A stretch of 64,000 nucleotides of DNA. It comes from Paenibacillus sp. FSL R5-0345. Lineage in GTDB: Bacteria; Bacillota; Bacilli; Paenibacillales; Paenibacillaceae. A program made the translations under genes and the position numbers. The DNA lies in the NCBI RefSeq assembly GCF_000758585.1, contig NZ_CP009281.1, positions 3,410,001 through 3,474,000 of the forward strand. The letters are read 5' to 3'. Shown in pieces: positions 29,816 through 39,594 of the stretch; within the stretch, counting starts at the first letter, position 1; every line of letters starts with the position of its first letter. Under the pieces are notes generated by a model. The model had not been told where the DNA came from. It did not search any database and was given only the letters and a program-made list of their open reading frames with translations.

Positions 29816-31120
29816 ATGAAGGGAATACTGTCAGGATTGCAGTGGATGATTTTTATGATCGCTGGTGCAATTGCTGCACCCATTGCTATCGCAGATTTAT
29901 ATAACTTAACACCCATAGAGACTTCTGGACTTATCCAGAGCACAATGATTACTTTAGGGATAGCTGGATTTTTACAAGGCCTGATGGGGCATAAATTCCC
30001 TATTCACGAAGGTCCGGCAGGGTTATGGTGGAGCATTTTTACGATTTACGCAAGTTTAGTAGGGGGACTTTATTCTTCTAACAATGGTGCTTTACAAGCT
30101 TTAAGTGGGGCAATGATCATTAGCGGTGTGTTATTTATCCTAATTTCGGCATTTAAGCTAATGGATAAAATCGCTCGTCTATTTACTCCCACCATCACTT
30201 TTATTTATTTACTTTTATTGATCTTTCAATTAAGTGGATCTTTTATGAAAGGGATGATGGGGATTACCATAGCCCACACCACGTTAGATGTTAAAGTATT
30301 CATCCTGAGTGTGATTGTGGTTTGCATTACCTTTTGGTTAGGAAAAAGTCGCTTTGTAGTACTCAGCCAGTTTTCAATAATTTTCAGTATATTGATAGGC
30401 TGCCTATTATTTATTATCTGCGGTATTATACCGGTGTTTTCTCATGCGGATACTTTGTTTAAGCTACCGAAAATATTCCCATTTGGCAGACCTCAATTCG
30501 ATGCCGGGACCATCACTACTGCATTTTTATTAACGCTGTTATTAATAACCAATGCAGTTGCGTCCATCCGTTTGATGGAGACCGTTATGAAACAAAAGCA
30601 AGTGGATCATCGTCGTTATTTGCGCGCCGGGTTTACTTCTGGAATTACACATCTTATTAGTGGCGGTTTAGGAGCGGTCGGCTCTGTCCCTATCTCGGGA
30701 GCGGCGGGATATGTTGAACAAACAGGGATGAAGGAGCGCAGATCATTTTTAATTGGATGCTGCTTAGTGATCTCAATATCCTTATTTCCGCCAATGATGA
30801 ATGTTATATCAGCAATTCCAGCTCCCATAGGCTATTCCGTTACCTTCGTCATTTTTGTGAAGATGGTCGGACTAGCGCTAAAGGAATTGAAGAAGGTCAT
30901 TCATGAAGAACGAACTTTTATCGTTAGTGGAGTTTCCCTTTTAGTGGGTGTGGGTCTAATGTTTATCCCTTCATCAGCTACAGCCCATTTATCTCCGATC
31001 GTGATAGCCATTTTAAATAATGGATTAATCTGCGGAAGTCTATTGGCGATTATTTTGGAACAAGGGTTAATGTGGAAAGATACATTTCGAAATGAGGATT
31101 CCAAGAAAATCAACCGATAA
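29816..31120 (+). CDS. NCS2 (uracil/xanthine) permease
   Basis: 434 residues with 12-14 membrane segments, no signal peptide. FPIHEGPAGLWWSIFTIYASLVGG is the N-terminal substrate-site helix region of the nucleobase-ascorbate transporter family, and ISGGLGAVGSVPISGAAGYVEQTGMKERRSF is the conserved motif in TM10 and its loop. Start ATG 29816 with GAGAGTGAGAAAG. It would take up a purine or pyrimidine base, or export the base left after phosphorolysis by DeoD. It lies 45 nt after deoD and 15 nt before nupC in one transcript. Confidence 0.85.
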   Translation: MKGILSGLQWMIFMIAGAIAAPIAIADLYNLTPIETSGLIQSTMITLGIAGFLQGLMGHKFPIHEGPAGLWWSIFTIYASLVGGLYSSNNGALQALSGAMIISGVLFILISAFKLMDKIARLFTPTITFIYLLLLIFQLSGSFMKGMMGITIAHTTLDVKVFILSVIVVCITFWLGKSRFVVLSQFSIIFSILIGCLLFIICGIIPVFSHADTLFKLPKIFPFGRPQFDAGTITTAFLLTLLLITNAVASIRLMETVMKQKQVDHRRYLRAGFTSGITHLISGGLGAVGSVPISGAAGYVEQTGMKERRSFLIGCCLVISISLFPPMMNVISAIPAPIGYSVTFVIFVKMVGLALKELKKVIHEERTFIVSGVSLLVGVGLMFIPSSATAHLSPIVIAILNNGLICGSLLAIILEQGLMWKDTFRNEDSKKINR

Positions 31121-31135
31121 TTTGGAGGGTTAAAA

Positions 31136-32317
31136 ATGCACTATCTAATTTCTGTTGCCGGTTTAGTTATTGTTCTATTACTGGCATGGCTTGGAAGTAA
31201 CAATAAGAAAAAGATTAAATATCGTCCAATCATTGTAATGATCGCTATTCAAATAGGCTTGGGATTAATTATCCTAAAAACGAGTATAGGCGAATTCTTA
31301 ATTAAAGGCTTTGCTGATAGTTTTGCAAAATTACTTGGCTACGCCAATGAAGGTATTGACTTTGTATTTGGCGGGATTGCAAATGAAGGGGCGCATACAT
31401 TTTTCCTTTATGTTTTGATGCCAATTGTTTTTATGTCAGCATTAATAGGGATTTTGCAACATTATAAAATATTGCCATTCATTATAAAGTATATTGGTTT
31501 GGTACTGAGTAAAATAAATGGCATGGGCAAATTGGAATCCTATAATGCAGTTGCAGCTGCAATTGTAGGACAAAATGAAGTGTTTATTTCGGTGAAAAAC
31601 CAACTGGGATTATTGCCAAAACATCGCTTGTATACATTATGTGCGTCCGCAATGTCGACGGTATCCATGTCAATCGTTGGTTCATATATGACGATGCTAG
31701 AACCTCGATATGTAGTAGCTGCATTAATATTAAACCTTTTCGGTGGATTTATCATTTCATCCATCATTAATCCATATGAAGTTACACCTGAAGAAGATAT
31801 TGTTGAAGTTCAGGTAGCGGAAAAACAAACGTTTTTTGAAATGCTGGGCGAATATATTATGGATGGCTTCAAGGTAGCCATAGTAGTTGGAGTAATGTTG
31901 GTTGGTTTTGTGGGAATCATTGCTCTAATTAACGGGGTCTTCAGCGGAGTATTCGGTATTTCGTTTCAAGGAATTTTAGGGTATGTCTTTGCACCAATCG
32001 CCTTTCTTATCGGTGTGCCTTGGCATGAAGCAGTTGATACAGGAAGTATTATGGCGACAAAGCTTGTTGCGAATGAATTCGTTGCTATGCTTGACTTTGT
32101 TAAGATCCAAGACGGTTTAAGCGGACGTACTACAGCTATTGTCTCCGTTTTTCTAATCTCATTTGCTAACTTCGGGTCCATTGGTACCATTGTGGGTGCT
32201 GTGAAGGGATTGAATGAAAAACAAGGGAATATCGTAGCTAGATTTGGATTAAAGCTGTTATTCGGTGCCACACTTGTAAGCGTTTTATCTGCTTTGATTA
32301 TCGGTATCATATTCTAG
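31136..32317 (+). CDS. nupC: NupC, concentrative nucleoside transporter
   Basis: 393 residues, Na+/H+-coupled nucleoside symporter (CNT family). Start ATG 31136 behind TTGGAGGG. Family motifs: VFGGIANEG, a central [28 protein letters not shown] reentrant segment with the QNE-type nucleoside-binding motif, [15 protein letters not shown], and a C-terminal FANFGSIG...GAVKG. Provides the substrates of DeoD and, after phosphorolysis, DeoB. Lies between the NCS2 permease and deoB with gaps below 25 nt. Confidence 0.93.
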   Translation: MHYLISVAGLVIVLLLAWLGSNNKKKIKYRPIIVMIAIQIGLGLIILKTSIGEFLIKGFADSFAKLLGYANEGIDFVFGGIANEGAHTFFLYVLMPIVFMSALIGILQHYKILPFIIKYIGLVLSKINGMGKLESYNAVAAAIVGQNEVFISVKNQLGLLPKHRLYTLCASAMSTVSMSIVGSYMTMLEPRYVVAALILNLFGGFIISSIINPYEVTPEEDIVEVQVAEKQTFFEMLGEYIMDGFKVAIVVGVMLVGFVGIIALINGVFSGVFGISFQGILGYVFAPIAFLIGVPWHEAVDTGSIMATKLVANEFVAMLDFVKIQDGLSGRTTAIVSVFLISFANFGSIGTIVGAVKGLNEKQGNIVARFGLKLLFGATLVSVLSALIIGIIF

Positions 32318-32337
32318 TTGAATCAAGGAGTATTAAC

Positions 32338-33525
32338 ATGAAACAAACACCCCGTTTTAAGCGTGTTTTCGTCATCGTTATGGATTCTGTAGGTATTGGT
32401 GAAGCTCCAGATGCTGAAAAGTTTGGGGATACAGGATCACATACATTACGGCATATTGCGGAAAAAATGAATGGACTACATGTTCCTGTGTTATCCAAGT
32501 TAGGGTTAAGTCATATTGACCAAATACCCGGAGTTCCCAAGGTAGATCAGCCTTTAGCTTATTGGTCAAAAATGCGAGAGGCTTCAAATGGAAAGGATAC
32601 GATGACAGGCCATTGGGAAATCATGGGTTTGCGAATTGAGGTTCCTTTTAAAGTGTTTCCTGAAGGATTTCCATATGAATTAATTAATGAATTAGAAGAA
32701 AGAACGGGAAGAAAGGTAATTGGGAATAAACCCGCTAGCGGTACTGCTATTCTCGATGAGCTTGGACAAGAGCATATGGACACCGGTGCACTCATTGTCT
32801 ATACATCAGCAGACTCAGTGATTCAAATTGCCGCTCATGAAGAGGTTATTCCTTTGGAAGAACTGTATCAAATCTGTGAGATTGCCAGAGAGATTACTTT
32901 ACGCGAGGACTACATGTTAGGTAGAGTGATCGCAAGACCGTTCCTCGGACAGCCCGGAAATTTCAAAAGAACATCGAACCGCCATGATTATGCCTTGAAG
33001 CCTTATGGAAGAACCGTGATGAATGAGCTCAAGGATGCTGGGTTAGATGTACTAGCGATTGGCAAAATCTCAGATATATATGATGGAGAAGGTGTCACCA
33101 AGTCTTTGCGCACAGTGTCTAACATGGATGGCATGGATAAACTCATGGAGACCATTCATAGTGATTTCACAGGACTTAGCTTCTTGAATCTTGTTGATTT
33201 TGATGCTCTTTATGGTCATCGCAGAGATCCGATCGGGTACGGGAAAGCACTAGAAGAATTTGACGAACGATTGACGGAAGTTCTCGCGGAGCTGAGTGAA
33301 GATGATCTTCTTATGATTACGGCAGATCATGGCAATGATCCCGTTCATACTGGTACAGATCACACCCGTGAATATGTGCCTTTACTCATCTACAGTAAGC
33401 GTTTCAATCAACAATGTGAGCTTCCTGTATGTAAGACATTTTCGGATATTGGAGCAACCATTGCAGAAAATTTTGGTGTAGCCCTGCCACAATTTGGACA
33501 GAGCCTCCTCCAGGAACTTAAATAA
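32338..33525 (+). CDS. deoB: Phosphopentomutase
   Basis: 395 residues. Interconverts (deoxy)ribose 1-phosphate and 5-phosphate, metal-dependent alkaline-phosphatase fold. Start ATG 32338 with AAGGAG upstream. Motifs: [15 protein letters not shown] with the first metal Asp, the phosphorylated Thr in [26 protein letters not shown], and the second metal block [11 protein letters not shown]...[12 protein letters not shown]. Last gene of the operon: it turns the sugar phosphate from DeoD into 5-phosphate for central metabolism. No deoC (aldolase) is present here. Confidence 0.96.
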   Translation: MKQTPRFKRVFVIVMDSVGIGEAPDAEKFGDTGSHTLRHIAEKMNGLHVPVLSKLGLSHIDQIPGVPKVDQPLAYWSKMREASNGKDTMTGHWEIMGLRIEVPFKVFPEGFPYELINELEERTGRKVIGNKPASGTAILDELGQEHMDTGALIVYTSADSVIQIAAHEEVIPLEELYQICEIAREITLREDYMLGRVIARPFLGQPGNFKRTSNRHDYALKPYGRTVMNELKDAGLDVLAIGKISDIYDGEGVTKSLRTVSNMDGMDKLMETIHSDFTGLSFLNLVDFDALYGHRRDPIGYGKALEEFDERLTEVLAELSEDDLLMITADHGNDPVHTGTDHTREYVPLLIYSKRFNQQCELPVCKTFSDIGATIAENFGVALPQFGQSLLQELK

Positions 33526-33544
33526 AACTAAATTTATTATGAAG

Positions 33545-33588
33545 CAGGATACCTAACTTATATTTCGTAAAAAGGTATCCTGTTCGTC
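33545..33588 (+). terminator. Terminator after deoB, first of two
   Basis: Stem CAGGATACCT / AGGTATCCTG (33545-33554 with 33573-33582), followed by a T-containing tract. Confidence 0.75.
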
Positions 33589-33613
33589 TTTTTAACTGGA
33601 CATCTACGTATAC

Positions 33614-33643
33614 AAAAAGTCGCTAAGAAAGCGGCTTTTTTTT
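33614..33643 (+). terminator. Terminator after deoB, second of two
   Basis: Stem AAAAAGTCGC / GCGGCTTTTT (33614-33623 with 33631-33640, one G-U pair), with a total of eight T. Tandem with the hairpin at 33545. The following 170 nt hold nothing recognisable before the tre promoter. Confidence 0.85.
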
Positions 33644-33821
33644 GTTGTGATTTTGAACAAGTATTTAGATGGGAAATAAATGAAAAAGAATAATTGATTA
33701 TCAAATGGTTAATAAAAGATAAACCATCAGGCAATACCCTTTTCCAATGAATCGTAGTTAAGAGTATCAGTCTAAATGTTCTTGTCACTTCTTTTGCTCA
33801 CGGCTTAGATAATTATTAGTA

Positions 33822-33881
33822 TTGACAACCTGTATATACAGGTTTAAACTGTGGATGTGTTTGAACTTGTATATACAGGTT
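33822..33881 (+). promoter_or_regulatory. tre promoter with two TreR-type operators
   Basis: -35 TTGACA (33822-33827), 17-bp spacer, -10 TAAACT (33845-33850). The perfect palindrome AACCTGTATATACAGGTT (33827-33844) fills the spacer; a second, near-perfect copy AACTTGTATATACAGGTT lies at 33864-33881, 37 bp downstream. These match the Bacillus TreR operator core TTGTATATACAA and should bind the TreR encoded at 37870, released by trehalose 6-phosphate. Confidence 0.88.
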
Positions 33882-33921
33882 TAATATTTGACATACAGTA
33901 ATTCATTTGGAGGTGTTCAAC

Positions 33922-35625
33922 TTGAGTCAGTTCCAGAATTCAGAATGGTGGCGCCGGTCCACGGTGTATCAGGTGTACCCAAAGAGCTTTAAGGACACTA
34001 CAGGCAACGGAACAGGAGATATTAAAGGACTTATTGAAAAGTTAGATTATTTACAGACCCTTGGAATTGATATTGTCTGGTTACAGCCGGTCTATGTTTC
34101 GCCGCAACATGATAACGGTTACGATGTTGCGGATTATGAAAATATTAACCCGGATTTTGGAACGATGGAGGATTTCGACGAGTTAGTACAGGAATTGCAT
34201 AGACGCGGAATGAAGCTAATGATCGATATCGTGGTTAACCATACTTCAACAGAACATGAGTGGTTCAAACAATCCATTTCAAGCAGGAACAATCCCTACC
34301 GTGATTACTATATCTGGAAGGACCCAGCTCCGGACGGAGGCTTACCCAACAACTGGCAGTCGAAGTTCGGAGGCCCTGCCTGGCAGTTCGATGAAGCTTC
34401 GGGACAATATTATCTAACTCTCTTCGATAAAACCCAAGCGGATCTGAATTGGGAGAACGAGAAGGTCCTTAGAGCAGTGAATGATATGATGCTATTCTGG
34501 GCTAAAAAGGGTGTCGACGGCTTCCGCATGGACGTAATTAACTTAATTTCCAAGGATCAGCGCTTCCCTAATGATGACGGAAGTGTTCCGCCGGGGGATG
34601 GACGAAAGTTCTATACTGACGGTCCACGTGTTCATGAATACATCAAAGCGATGTATGAAGAGGTATTTGGTCCGTATGAGATGGTGACTGTAGGAGAGAT
34701 GTCCTCAACTACACTGGAGCATTGCATCAAGTACTCGAACCCTGAAGAACGGGAATTTTCCATGACGTTCAATTTTCATCATTTAAAAGTCGATTATCCG
34801 AATGGACAGAAGTGGGAGCTAATGCCCTATGATTTTGAGGCGATGAAACGGTTGTTCACGCAGTGGCAGACTGAAATGCAGAAAGGCCGGGGCTGGAACG
34901 CATTATTTTTTAACAATCACGATCAACCGCGTGCCCTCTCCCGATTCACTGATGATAAGGTCTACCGGGTGGAGAGCGCCAAGCTGCTCGCGACAACGCT
35001 GCATGGACTTCAAGGGACACCTTATGTCTATCAGGGGGAAGAAATCGGTATGCCAAATCCGGTATGGAATAGTATCGATGAGTTCCGTGATATCGAGTCA
35101 CTGAATATGTTCCGCATATTGTGCGAACAAGGGAAAAGCCCTGAGGTTGCCTTGAGTATTCTTCAGGAACGTTCACGGGATAATTCAAGAACGCCGATGC
35201 AGTGGGATGACAGCCGAAATGCCGGATTCACCACCGGTACTCCATGGCTGAAAGTTGATGAACGGTATCCGGACATCAATGTGCAGAAGGAGCTAGCCAA
35301 TCCCAAATCCATCTTCCATCATTACCGCAAGCTAATTGCGTTACGCAAAGAGTATGGGATATTTATAGACGGTGTATTCAAGAGACTCGATGAAGCACAC
35401 CCTGAAGTATTCGCTTACGCTAGAACAGGAGATGGGGAAGCGCTTGTCGTGGTCTCAAACTTCAGCAGTAAACGGATTACCTTCCGCTTTGAAGACGGTC
35501 ACTGGTCCGAATTGTCATCGAGGGGCAGGGACGAACTCCTGATTGGGAACACAACAGATACACCTGCTTTAACACAAGAGCTTCAGCTTAGTCCTTATGC
35601 TTCCTACATGTGGTTAATCCGCTAA
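33922..35625 (+). CDS. treA: Alpha,alpha-phosphotrehalase (trehalose-6-phosphate hydrolase)
   Basis: 567 residues, GH13 family, cytosolic. Splits trehalose 6-phosphate to glucose and glucose 6-phosphate. Start TTG 33922 is preferred because GGAGG lies 8 nt upstream; an in-frame TTG at 33907 overlaps that site. Typical features: WWRRSTVYQVYPKSFKDTTGNGTGDIKGL, VVNHTS, catalytic Asp204 (GFRMDV), Glu259 (VGEMS) and Asp334 (NNHDQPR), and the TRDNSRTPMQWD-like block RSRDNSRTPMQWD. First gene of the trehalose operon; the substrate is produced by the PTS permease encoded 50 nt downstream. Called treA in Bacillus, treC in E. coli. Confidence 0.95.
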   Translation: MSQFQNSEWWRRSTVYQVYPKSFKDTTGNGTGDIKGLIEKLDYLQTLGIDIVWLQPVYVSPQHDNGYDVADYENINPDFGTMEDFDELVQELHRRGMKLMIDIVVNHTSTEHEWFKQSISSRNNPYRDYYIWKDPAPDGGLPNNWQSKFGGPAWQFDEASGQYYLTLFDKTQADLNWENEKVLRAVNDMMLFWAKKGVDGFRMDVINLISKDQRFPNDDGSVPPGDGRKFYTDGPRVHEYIKAMYEEVFGPYEMVTVGEMSSTTLEHCIKYSNPEEREFSMTFNFHHLKVDYPNGQKWELMPYDFEAMKRLFTQWQTEMQKGRGWNALFFNNHDQPRALSRFTDDKVYRVESAKLLATTLHGLQGTPYVYQGEEIGMPNPVWNSIDEFRDIESLNMFRILCEQGKSPEVALSILQERSRDNSRTPMQWDDSRNAGFTTGTPWLKVDERYPDINVQKELANPKSIFHHYRKLIALRKEYGIFIDGVFKRLDEAHPEVFAYARTGDGEALVVVSNFSSKRITFRFEDGHWSELSSRGRDELLIGNTTDTPALTQELQLSPYASYMWLIR

Positions 35626-35675
35626 CGAGGTGTACTTGAGAAGGAGCACAAATCAATTATGTAAGGAGTGAAAAT

Positions 35676-37646
35676 ATGGCTATAGACCGCAAAAATGTTG
35701 AGGATATTGTACGGGCAATTGGGGGCAAGGAGAATATAGAGGTTGCGACACATTGTGTAACCCGGCTGAGATTCTCGCTGTATGATGAGAGCAAGGTGGA
35801 TTCGAAAGCCTTGGACCGCAACGAACTAGTAAAGGGACAATTTTCTAGCCAAGGGCAGTTTCAGATCGTTATCGGACCGGGAACTGTAGATAAAGTATAC
35901 GATGAAATGATTCAGATCACAGGCGGTTCTCGTTCTTCCAAAGATGAAGTGAAATCCGCGGCTGCCCGAAAACAGAATCCGCTGCAGCGTGCGATCAAGA
36001 CGCTGGCTGATATATTTATTCCTATTCTACCGGCTATCGTAACCGCAGGTTTGCTGCTAGGGATCAATAATATTTTGACCGGACCTGGTATCTTCTTTGA
36101 TAATCAGTCGCTGGTGGATGTCTATCCCGCATGGAAAGACATTGCTGCGATTATTAATACGATTGCCAGCACAGCTTTTACCTTTTTACCAGCACTTATC
36201 GGTTGGGCAGCTGTTACACGGTTCGGTGGCAGTCCTCTGCTCGGGATTGTTTTGGGTCTCATTCTAGTGCACCCGGATCTATTAAGTGCCTATAACTATG
36301 CAAGTGCTTCCACTGAGGGAACTGTTCCAACCTGGAATTTGTTCGGTTGGCATTTGGAGAAGATCGGTTATCAGGGACAAGTATTGCCTGTGCTGGTTTC
36401 GGCCTATATTCTGGCAAGGCTGGAGAAGTTCCTCAACCGCCGGGTGCATGATTCCATTAAACTGCTGGTTGTTGCGCCAGTGACTTTACTGATTACAGGT
36501 TTTCTGGCCTTCACCATTATCGGACCGGTTACTTTTGGCATTGCCAATGCCATCACCTCCGGCCTGATCTTTGTATTTGATCATTTTGCACTTCTTGGTG
36601 GCTTGATTTACGGCGGATTCTATGCGCTTCTGGTCATCACTGGTATGCATCATACCTTCTTGGCGGTTGATGTGCAGCTCATCGGCAGCGAGGGCGGCAC
36701 TTTCCTCTGGCCGATGTTAGCGTTATCCAATATTGCACAAGGTGCAGCGGCACTGGCAATGATGTTCGTAGTCAGAGAACAGAAGGCAAAAGGCTTAGCG
36801 GCTACATCTTCCGTCTCTGCATTCCTCGGCGTGACGGAGCCGGCGATCTTCGGAGTGAATATCCGCTATCGTTATCCTTTCATCTTCGGGATGATCGGCT
36901 CAGGGATTGCAGGTATGCTTCTTACCGTTAATCAGGTTCGCGCTTCTTCCATTGGCGTAGGCGGGATTCCCGGCTTTCTTTCGATATTCCCGAACCAGTG
37001 GGGCGTGTTCTTCATTGGCATGCTTATTGTTCTCATTGTGCCATTTGTCGCCACTGTATTGTATGGCCGTTCTGTGGTGGGGCGTTCCGAAAAGAACTCA
37101 GCTACAAAGGTTACTAGTACTGTGAGCGAGACAGACAATTTGCACAGCCGCCCTATAGTTCAAGAGTCACAGGACTCCGTGAATATTCTGGAGCTTATCT
37201 CTCCGCTCAGTGGAACTGCAGTACCATTGGAACAAGTTCCCGATCCCGCCTTTGCCGAGAAGCAAATGGGCGATGGCATTGCAATCGAACCTTCTGAGGG
37301 TAAAGTATATGCTCCCTTTGATGCTACAGTAGCTCATGTGATCAAGAGCAAACATGCGCTTATATTGGAGCATGCCAGTGGTGTACAGGTACTCATCCAC
37401 GTGGGAATTAATACCGTGTCACTTAAAGGTAGCGGATTTACCACCTTTAAGAATATTGGAGACAAGGTGCAGGCAGGTGAGCTTCTGCTGGAATTTGATA
37501 TGGAAGCTATCCGTGCAGCAGGTTACCCGTTGATTACTCCAATCATCATTCCAGTAGGTCAGGAAATGATCGAGAAGATTGAAGAGAAGACAGGACCAGC
37601 TACGGCTAAACAAACAAGTATCTTGACTGTTCATCTCAAGGGTTGA
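35676..37646 (+). CDS. treP: Trehalose PTS permease, EIIBCA fusion
   Basis: 656 residues. Imports trehalose and phosphorylates it. Domain order: EIIB 1-80 with phospho-Cys27 (THCVTRLRF), EIIC about 110-475 with some ten membrane segments and the substrate-loop region TEPAIFGVN, a hydrophilic linker, and a glucose-type EIIA about 510-656 with phospho-His575 (VLIHVGINTV). Start ATG 35676 behind TAAGGAGTG. The fused EIIA is noteworthy because the Bacillus subtilis TreP lacks its own EIIA and borrows one. Second gene of the operon, closed by a strong terminator before treR. Confidence 0.94.
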   Translation: MAIDRKNVEDIVRAIGGKENIEVATHCVTRLRFSLYDESKVDSKALDRNELVKGQFSSQGQFQIVIGPGTVDKVYDEMIQITGGSRSSKDEVKSAAARKQNPLQRAIKTLADIFIPILPAIVTAGLLLGINNILTGPGIFFDNQSLVDVYPAWKDIAAIINTIASTAFTFLPALIGWAAVTRFGGSPLLGIVLGLILVHPDLLSAYNYASASTEGTVPTWNLFGWHLEKIGYQGQVLPVLVSAYILARLEKFLNRRVHDSIKLLVVAPVTLLITGFLAFTIIGPVTFGIANAITSGLIFVFDHFALLGGLIYGGFYALLVITGMHHTFLAVDVQLIGSEGGTFLWPMLALSNIAQGAAALAMMFVVREQKAKGLAATSSVSAFLGVTEPAIFGVNIRYRYPFIFGMIGSGIAGMLLTVNQVRASSIGVGGIPGFLSIFPNQWGVFFIGMLIVLIVPFVATVLYGRSVVGRSEKNSATKVTSTVSETDNLHSRPIVQESQDSVNILELISPLSGTAVPLEQVPDPAFAEKQMGDGIAIEPSEGKVYAPFDATVAHVIKSKHALILEHASGVQVLIHVGINTVSLKGSGFTTFKNIGDKVQAGELLLEFDMEAIRAAGYPLITPIIIPVGQEMIEKIEEKTGPATAKQTSILTVHLKG

Positions 37647-37677
37647 TAAATGTTATATTGGCAAAGACTTTATACTA

Positions 37678-37709
37678 TAGAAAGACAGCCCCCAGGGGCT
37701 GTCTTTCTA
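37678..37709 (+). terminator. Rho-independent terminator
   Basis: A 15-bp perfect stem TAGAAAGACAGCCCC / GGGGCTGTCTTTCTA (37678-37692 with 37695-37709) with a two-base loop region. Separates treAP from treR. Confidence 0.85.
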
Positions 37710-37869
37710 TAAATTTATATGTTCCACGGTATATAATCCTCTTATATTACTTCGTGAAACGGTTTCGTCTTTAAAGGACGACAAAGTCGTTTCTTCTTGT
37801 GTGCCGTATTCCAATTGAATCGATGCTTCCAAAGGCATGACGTGATACAATAAAGGGCGGTGATCAAAA

Positions 37870-38589
37870 TTGAGAGAAAATAAATATTTGCAAATTTATA
37901 ATGTGTACAGCAACCAAATTCATTCTGGACAACTGCTGCCGGGAACCAAGCTGCCTTCCGAAAGTGAACTTGCTGAAGCTTACAGCACTTCACGAGAAAC
38001 CGTTCGCAAAGCACTGAACCTCTTGTTCCGTGAAGGATACATTCACAAAATCAAGGGCAGAGGCTCCTTTGTGCTTGACATGACGAGAATGGATTTCCCC
38101 ATTACCGGTTTGATTTCATTTAAAGAGATGTCCGATACACTGGGTACTGCCTCACGGACACTGGTAGAGCGGACAATAAGTGAGCCGGCAGGGGCCGCGC
38201 TCGCCAGACATCTACAGATTCCGCCTGAAACCCTGGTTTGGAAAGTAATTCGTGCCAGAGAGATTGAAGGAGATCGGATCATTTTGGATAAGGATTATTT
38301 CCGAGCGGATATTGTTCCATTCTTAAACGAGGAAATCGCGGAAGGCTCACTCTATGAATATTTGGAGCAGAAGTTGGGACTTAAGATCAGTTATGCGAAG
38401 AAGCTGATATCCGTTGAGCCCTCAACCGAGGAGGATCATCGATTACTCGATTTGAAGGGCTTCTCACATATTGTAGTAGTCCGAAACTATGTTTATCTGG
38501 AGAATACAGTGCTTTTCCAATATACCGAGTCTAGACACCGGTTGGACAAATTTCAGTTCGTTGATTTTGCCCGAAGGGTGATACGGTAA
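37870..38589 (+). CDS. treR: Trehalose operon repressor TreR
   Basis: 239 residues, GntR family, HutC/UTRA subgroup. Start TTG 37870 with GGCGGTG upstream. N-terminal winged helix about 1-70: LLPGTKLPSESELAEAYSTSRETVRKALNLLFREGYIHKIKGRGSFV. The remaining 165 residues are the UTRA ligand domain, ending with VVVRNYVYLENTVLFQYTESRHRLDKFQFVDFARR, a recognisable TreR C terminus. It lies after treP and has its own promoter region, since a terminator intervenes. It should bind the two palindromes before treA and release them with trehalose 6-phosphate. Confidence 0.93.
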   Translation: MRENKYLQIYNVYSNQIHSGQLLPGTKLPSESELAEAYSTSRETVRKALNLLFREGYIHKIKGRGSFVLDMTRMDFPITGLISFKEMSDTLGTASRTLVERTISEPAGAALARHLQIPPETLVWKVIRAREIEGDRIILDKDYFRADIVPFLNEEIAEGSLYEYLEQKLGLKISYAKKLISVEPSTEEDHRLLDLKGFSHIVVVRNYVYLENTVLFQYTESRHRLDKFQFVDFARRVIR

Positions 38590-38596
38590 GCTTAAG

Positions 38597-38629
38597 AGGG
38601 GTATTCCAATTAGGGGTACGCCTTTTTTT
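38597..38629 (+). terminator. Rho-independent terminator
   Basis: Stem AGGGGTATTCC / GGGGTACGCCT (38597-38607 with 38613-38623, one mismatch and wobble pairs) followed by seven T. Ends treR. Confidence 0.7.
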
Positions 38630-38752
38630 GCGCGGAGTTTTTTTAAATTGGTATTAATGTAATTAATTGATGATTCATTTAAAGCTGTCTTTCCAAGTTC
38701 CAGTTATTCATGTGGTAAAATTAGGATAATTGAATCTTGGGAGGAGAGTACA

Positions 38753-39022
38753 TTGAGACTCGAACTTGTTATAATCATTTTTCTACTGTTCTTAAATATT
38801 CCGGTATATAAGGTATTGTTTCGCGTGTTCTTTGCGGATAATGATGATTATAACGAAACAGTTAGACATACTTTTACACCTAACATCATTTCATTATTCC
38901 GAGGAGAGTATTGGAAGGATAGATTGAATACGGCAAGACTTCAGTTTTTTATAATGATTTGCGTCGGGATCGTTGTTTTAGAATATCTTGTTTTGACTAA
39001 AATAATTGATATTTTTCGTTAA
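38753..39022 (+). CDS. Small two-TM membrane protein of unknown function
   Basis: 89 residues from TTG 38753, with GGGAGGAGAG at good distance. One hydrophobic helix at the N terminus (VIIIFLLFLNIPVYKVLF) and one near the C terminus (FFIMICVGIVVLEYLVLTKI), separated by a polar 35-residue loop containing DDYNETVRHTFTPNIISLFRGEYW. I recognise no family. Followed at once by a terminator, so it is transcribed alone. Confidence 0.6.
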   Translation: MRLELVIIIFLLFLNIPVYKVLFRVFFADNDDYNETVRHTFTPNIISLFRGEYWKDRLNTARLQFFIMICVGIVVLEYLVLTKIIDIFR

Positions 39023-39038
39023 ATAGATCTTAGTTTTG

Positions 39039-39070
39039 AAACTTCTACTTAGGGTGAGTAGGAGTTTTTT
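39039..39070 (+). terminator. Rho-independent terminator
   Basis: Stem AACTTCTACT / AGTAGGAGTT (39039-39048 with 39057-39066, one G-U pair) followed by T6. Confidence 0.75.
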
Positions 39071-39176
39071 CAGTTATAAAATAGGAATTTGAATTTTTTG
39101 CATAAGCACCGCTCAATTATGGAAAACTTCTGTAGTGCGAATAAACAGCATAATTCCATTTTGGGAGGATAGCATT

Positions 39177-39365
39177 ATGACAAATCTGGATCCGCAGGAG
39201 CTTCTAAAAAGTAAACATAAGCTAGATGAGCAAAAAAGGCAGTTCACAAATTTTGCTCGAAGTGCTTCCGGCCATGGTGAAGTAGAAGCAGGCCAGGAAT
39301 TCAGTAATGACCGAGTGCCTGACGATCAAAACCGCATGAAGTCTGTTGAGAATAGACAAGATTGA
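39177..39365 (+). CDS. Small hydrophilic protein of unknown function
   Basis: 62 residues from ATG 39177 with TGGGAGGATAG 6 nt upstream; an earlier in-frame start at 39135 has no ribosome site. Highly charged, no hydrophobic segment: ELLKSKHKLDEQKRQF, then a Gly/Glu-rich middle and a basic-acidic tail. It resembles the general type of small, possibly disordered Paenibacillus proteins; no family is recognised. A strong hairpin follows 20 nt after the stop. Confidence 0.55.
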   Translation: MTNLDPQELLKSKHKLDEQKRQFTNFARSASGHGEVEAGQEFSNDRVPDDQNRMKSVENRQD

Positions 39366-39386
39366 TCTTAAGAAACCTTTAAAAAT

Positions 39387-39411
39387 AAGCCGATCCTTTC
39401 TGGATCGGCTT
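39387..39411 (+). terminator. Hairpin after the 62-residue protein gene
   Basis: Perfect stem AAGCCGATCC / GGATCGGCTT (39387-39396 with 39402-39411). No T-run follows. The next 180 nt are AT-rich and hold nothing recognisable. Confidence 0.65.
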
Positions 39412-39594
39412 AGCAGATGATTATTACGTTGTAATGTATTGTTTCAATAAGTATTGAATACCCGAAGAAATGAATTGTAGTCACGGACATAAATATGGAC
39501 ACTTTGAGTTTGTGTTGAGAAGGTTTATGTTTGGGAGTAAATCAAAAGCCATATAGAAATAGATTTCGGAAGAAATAAAGATTAAGAATCATAA

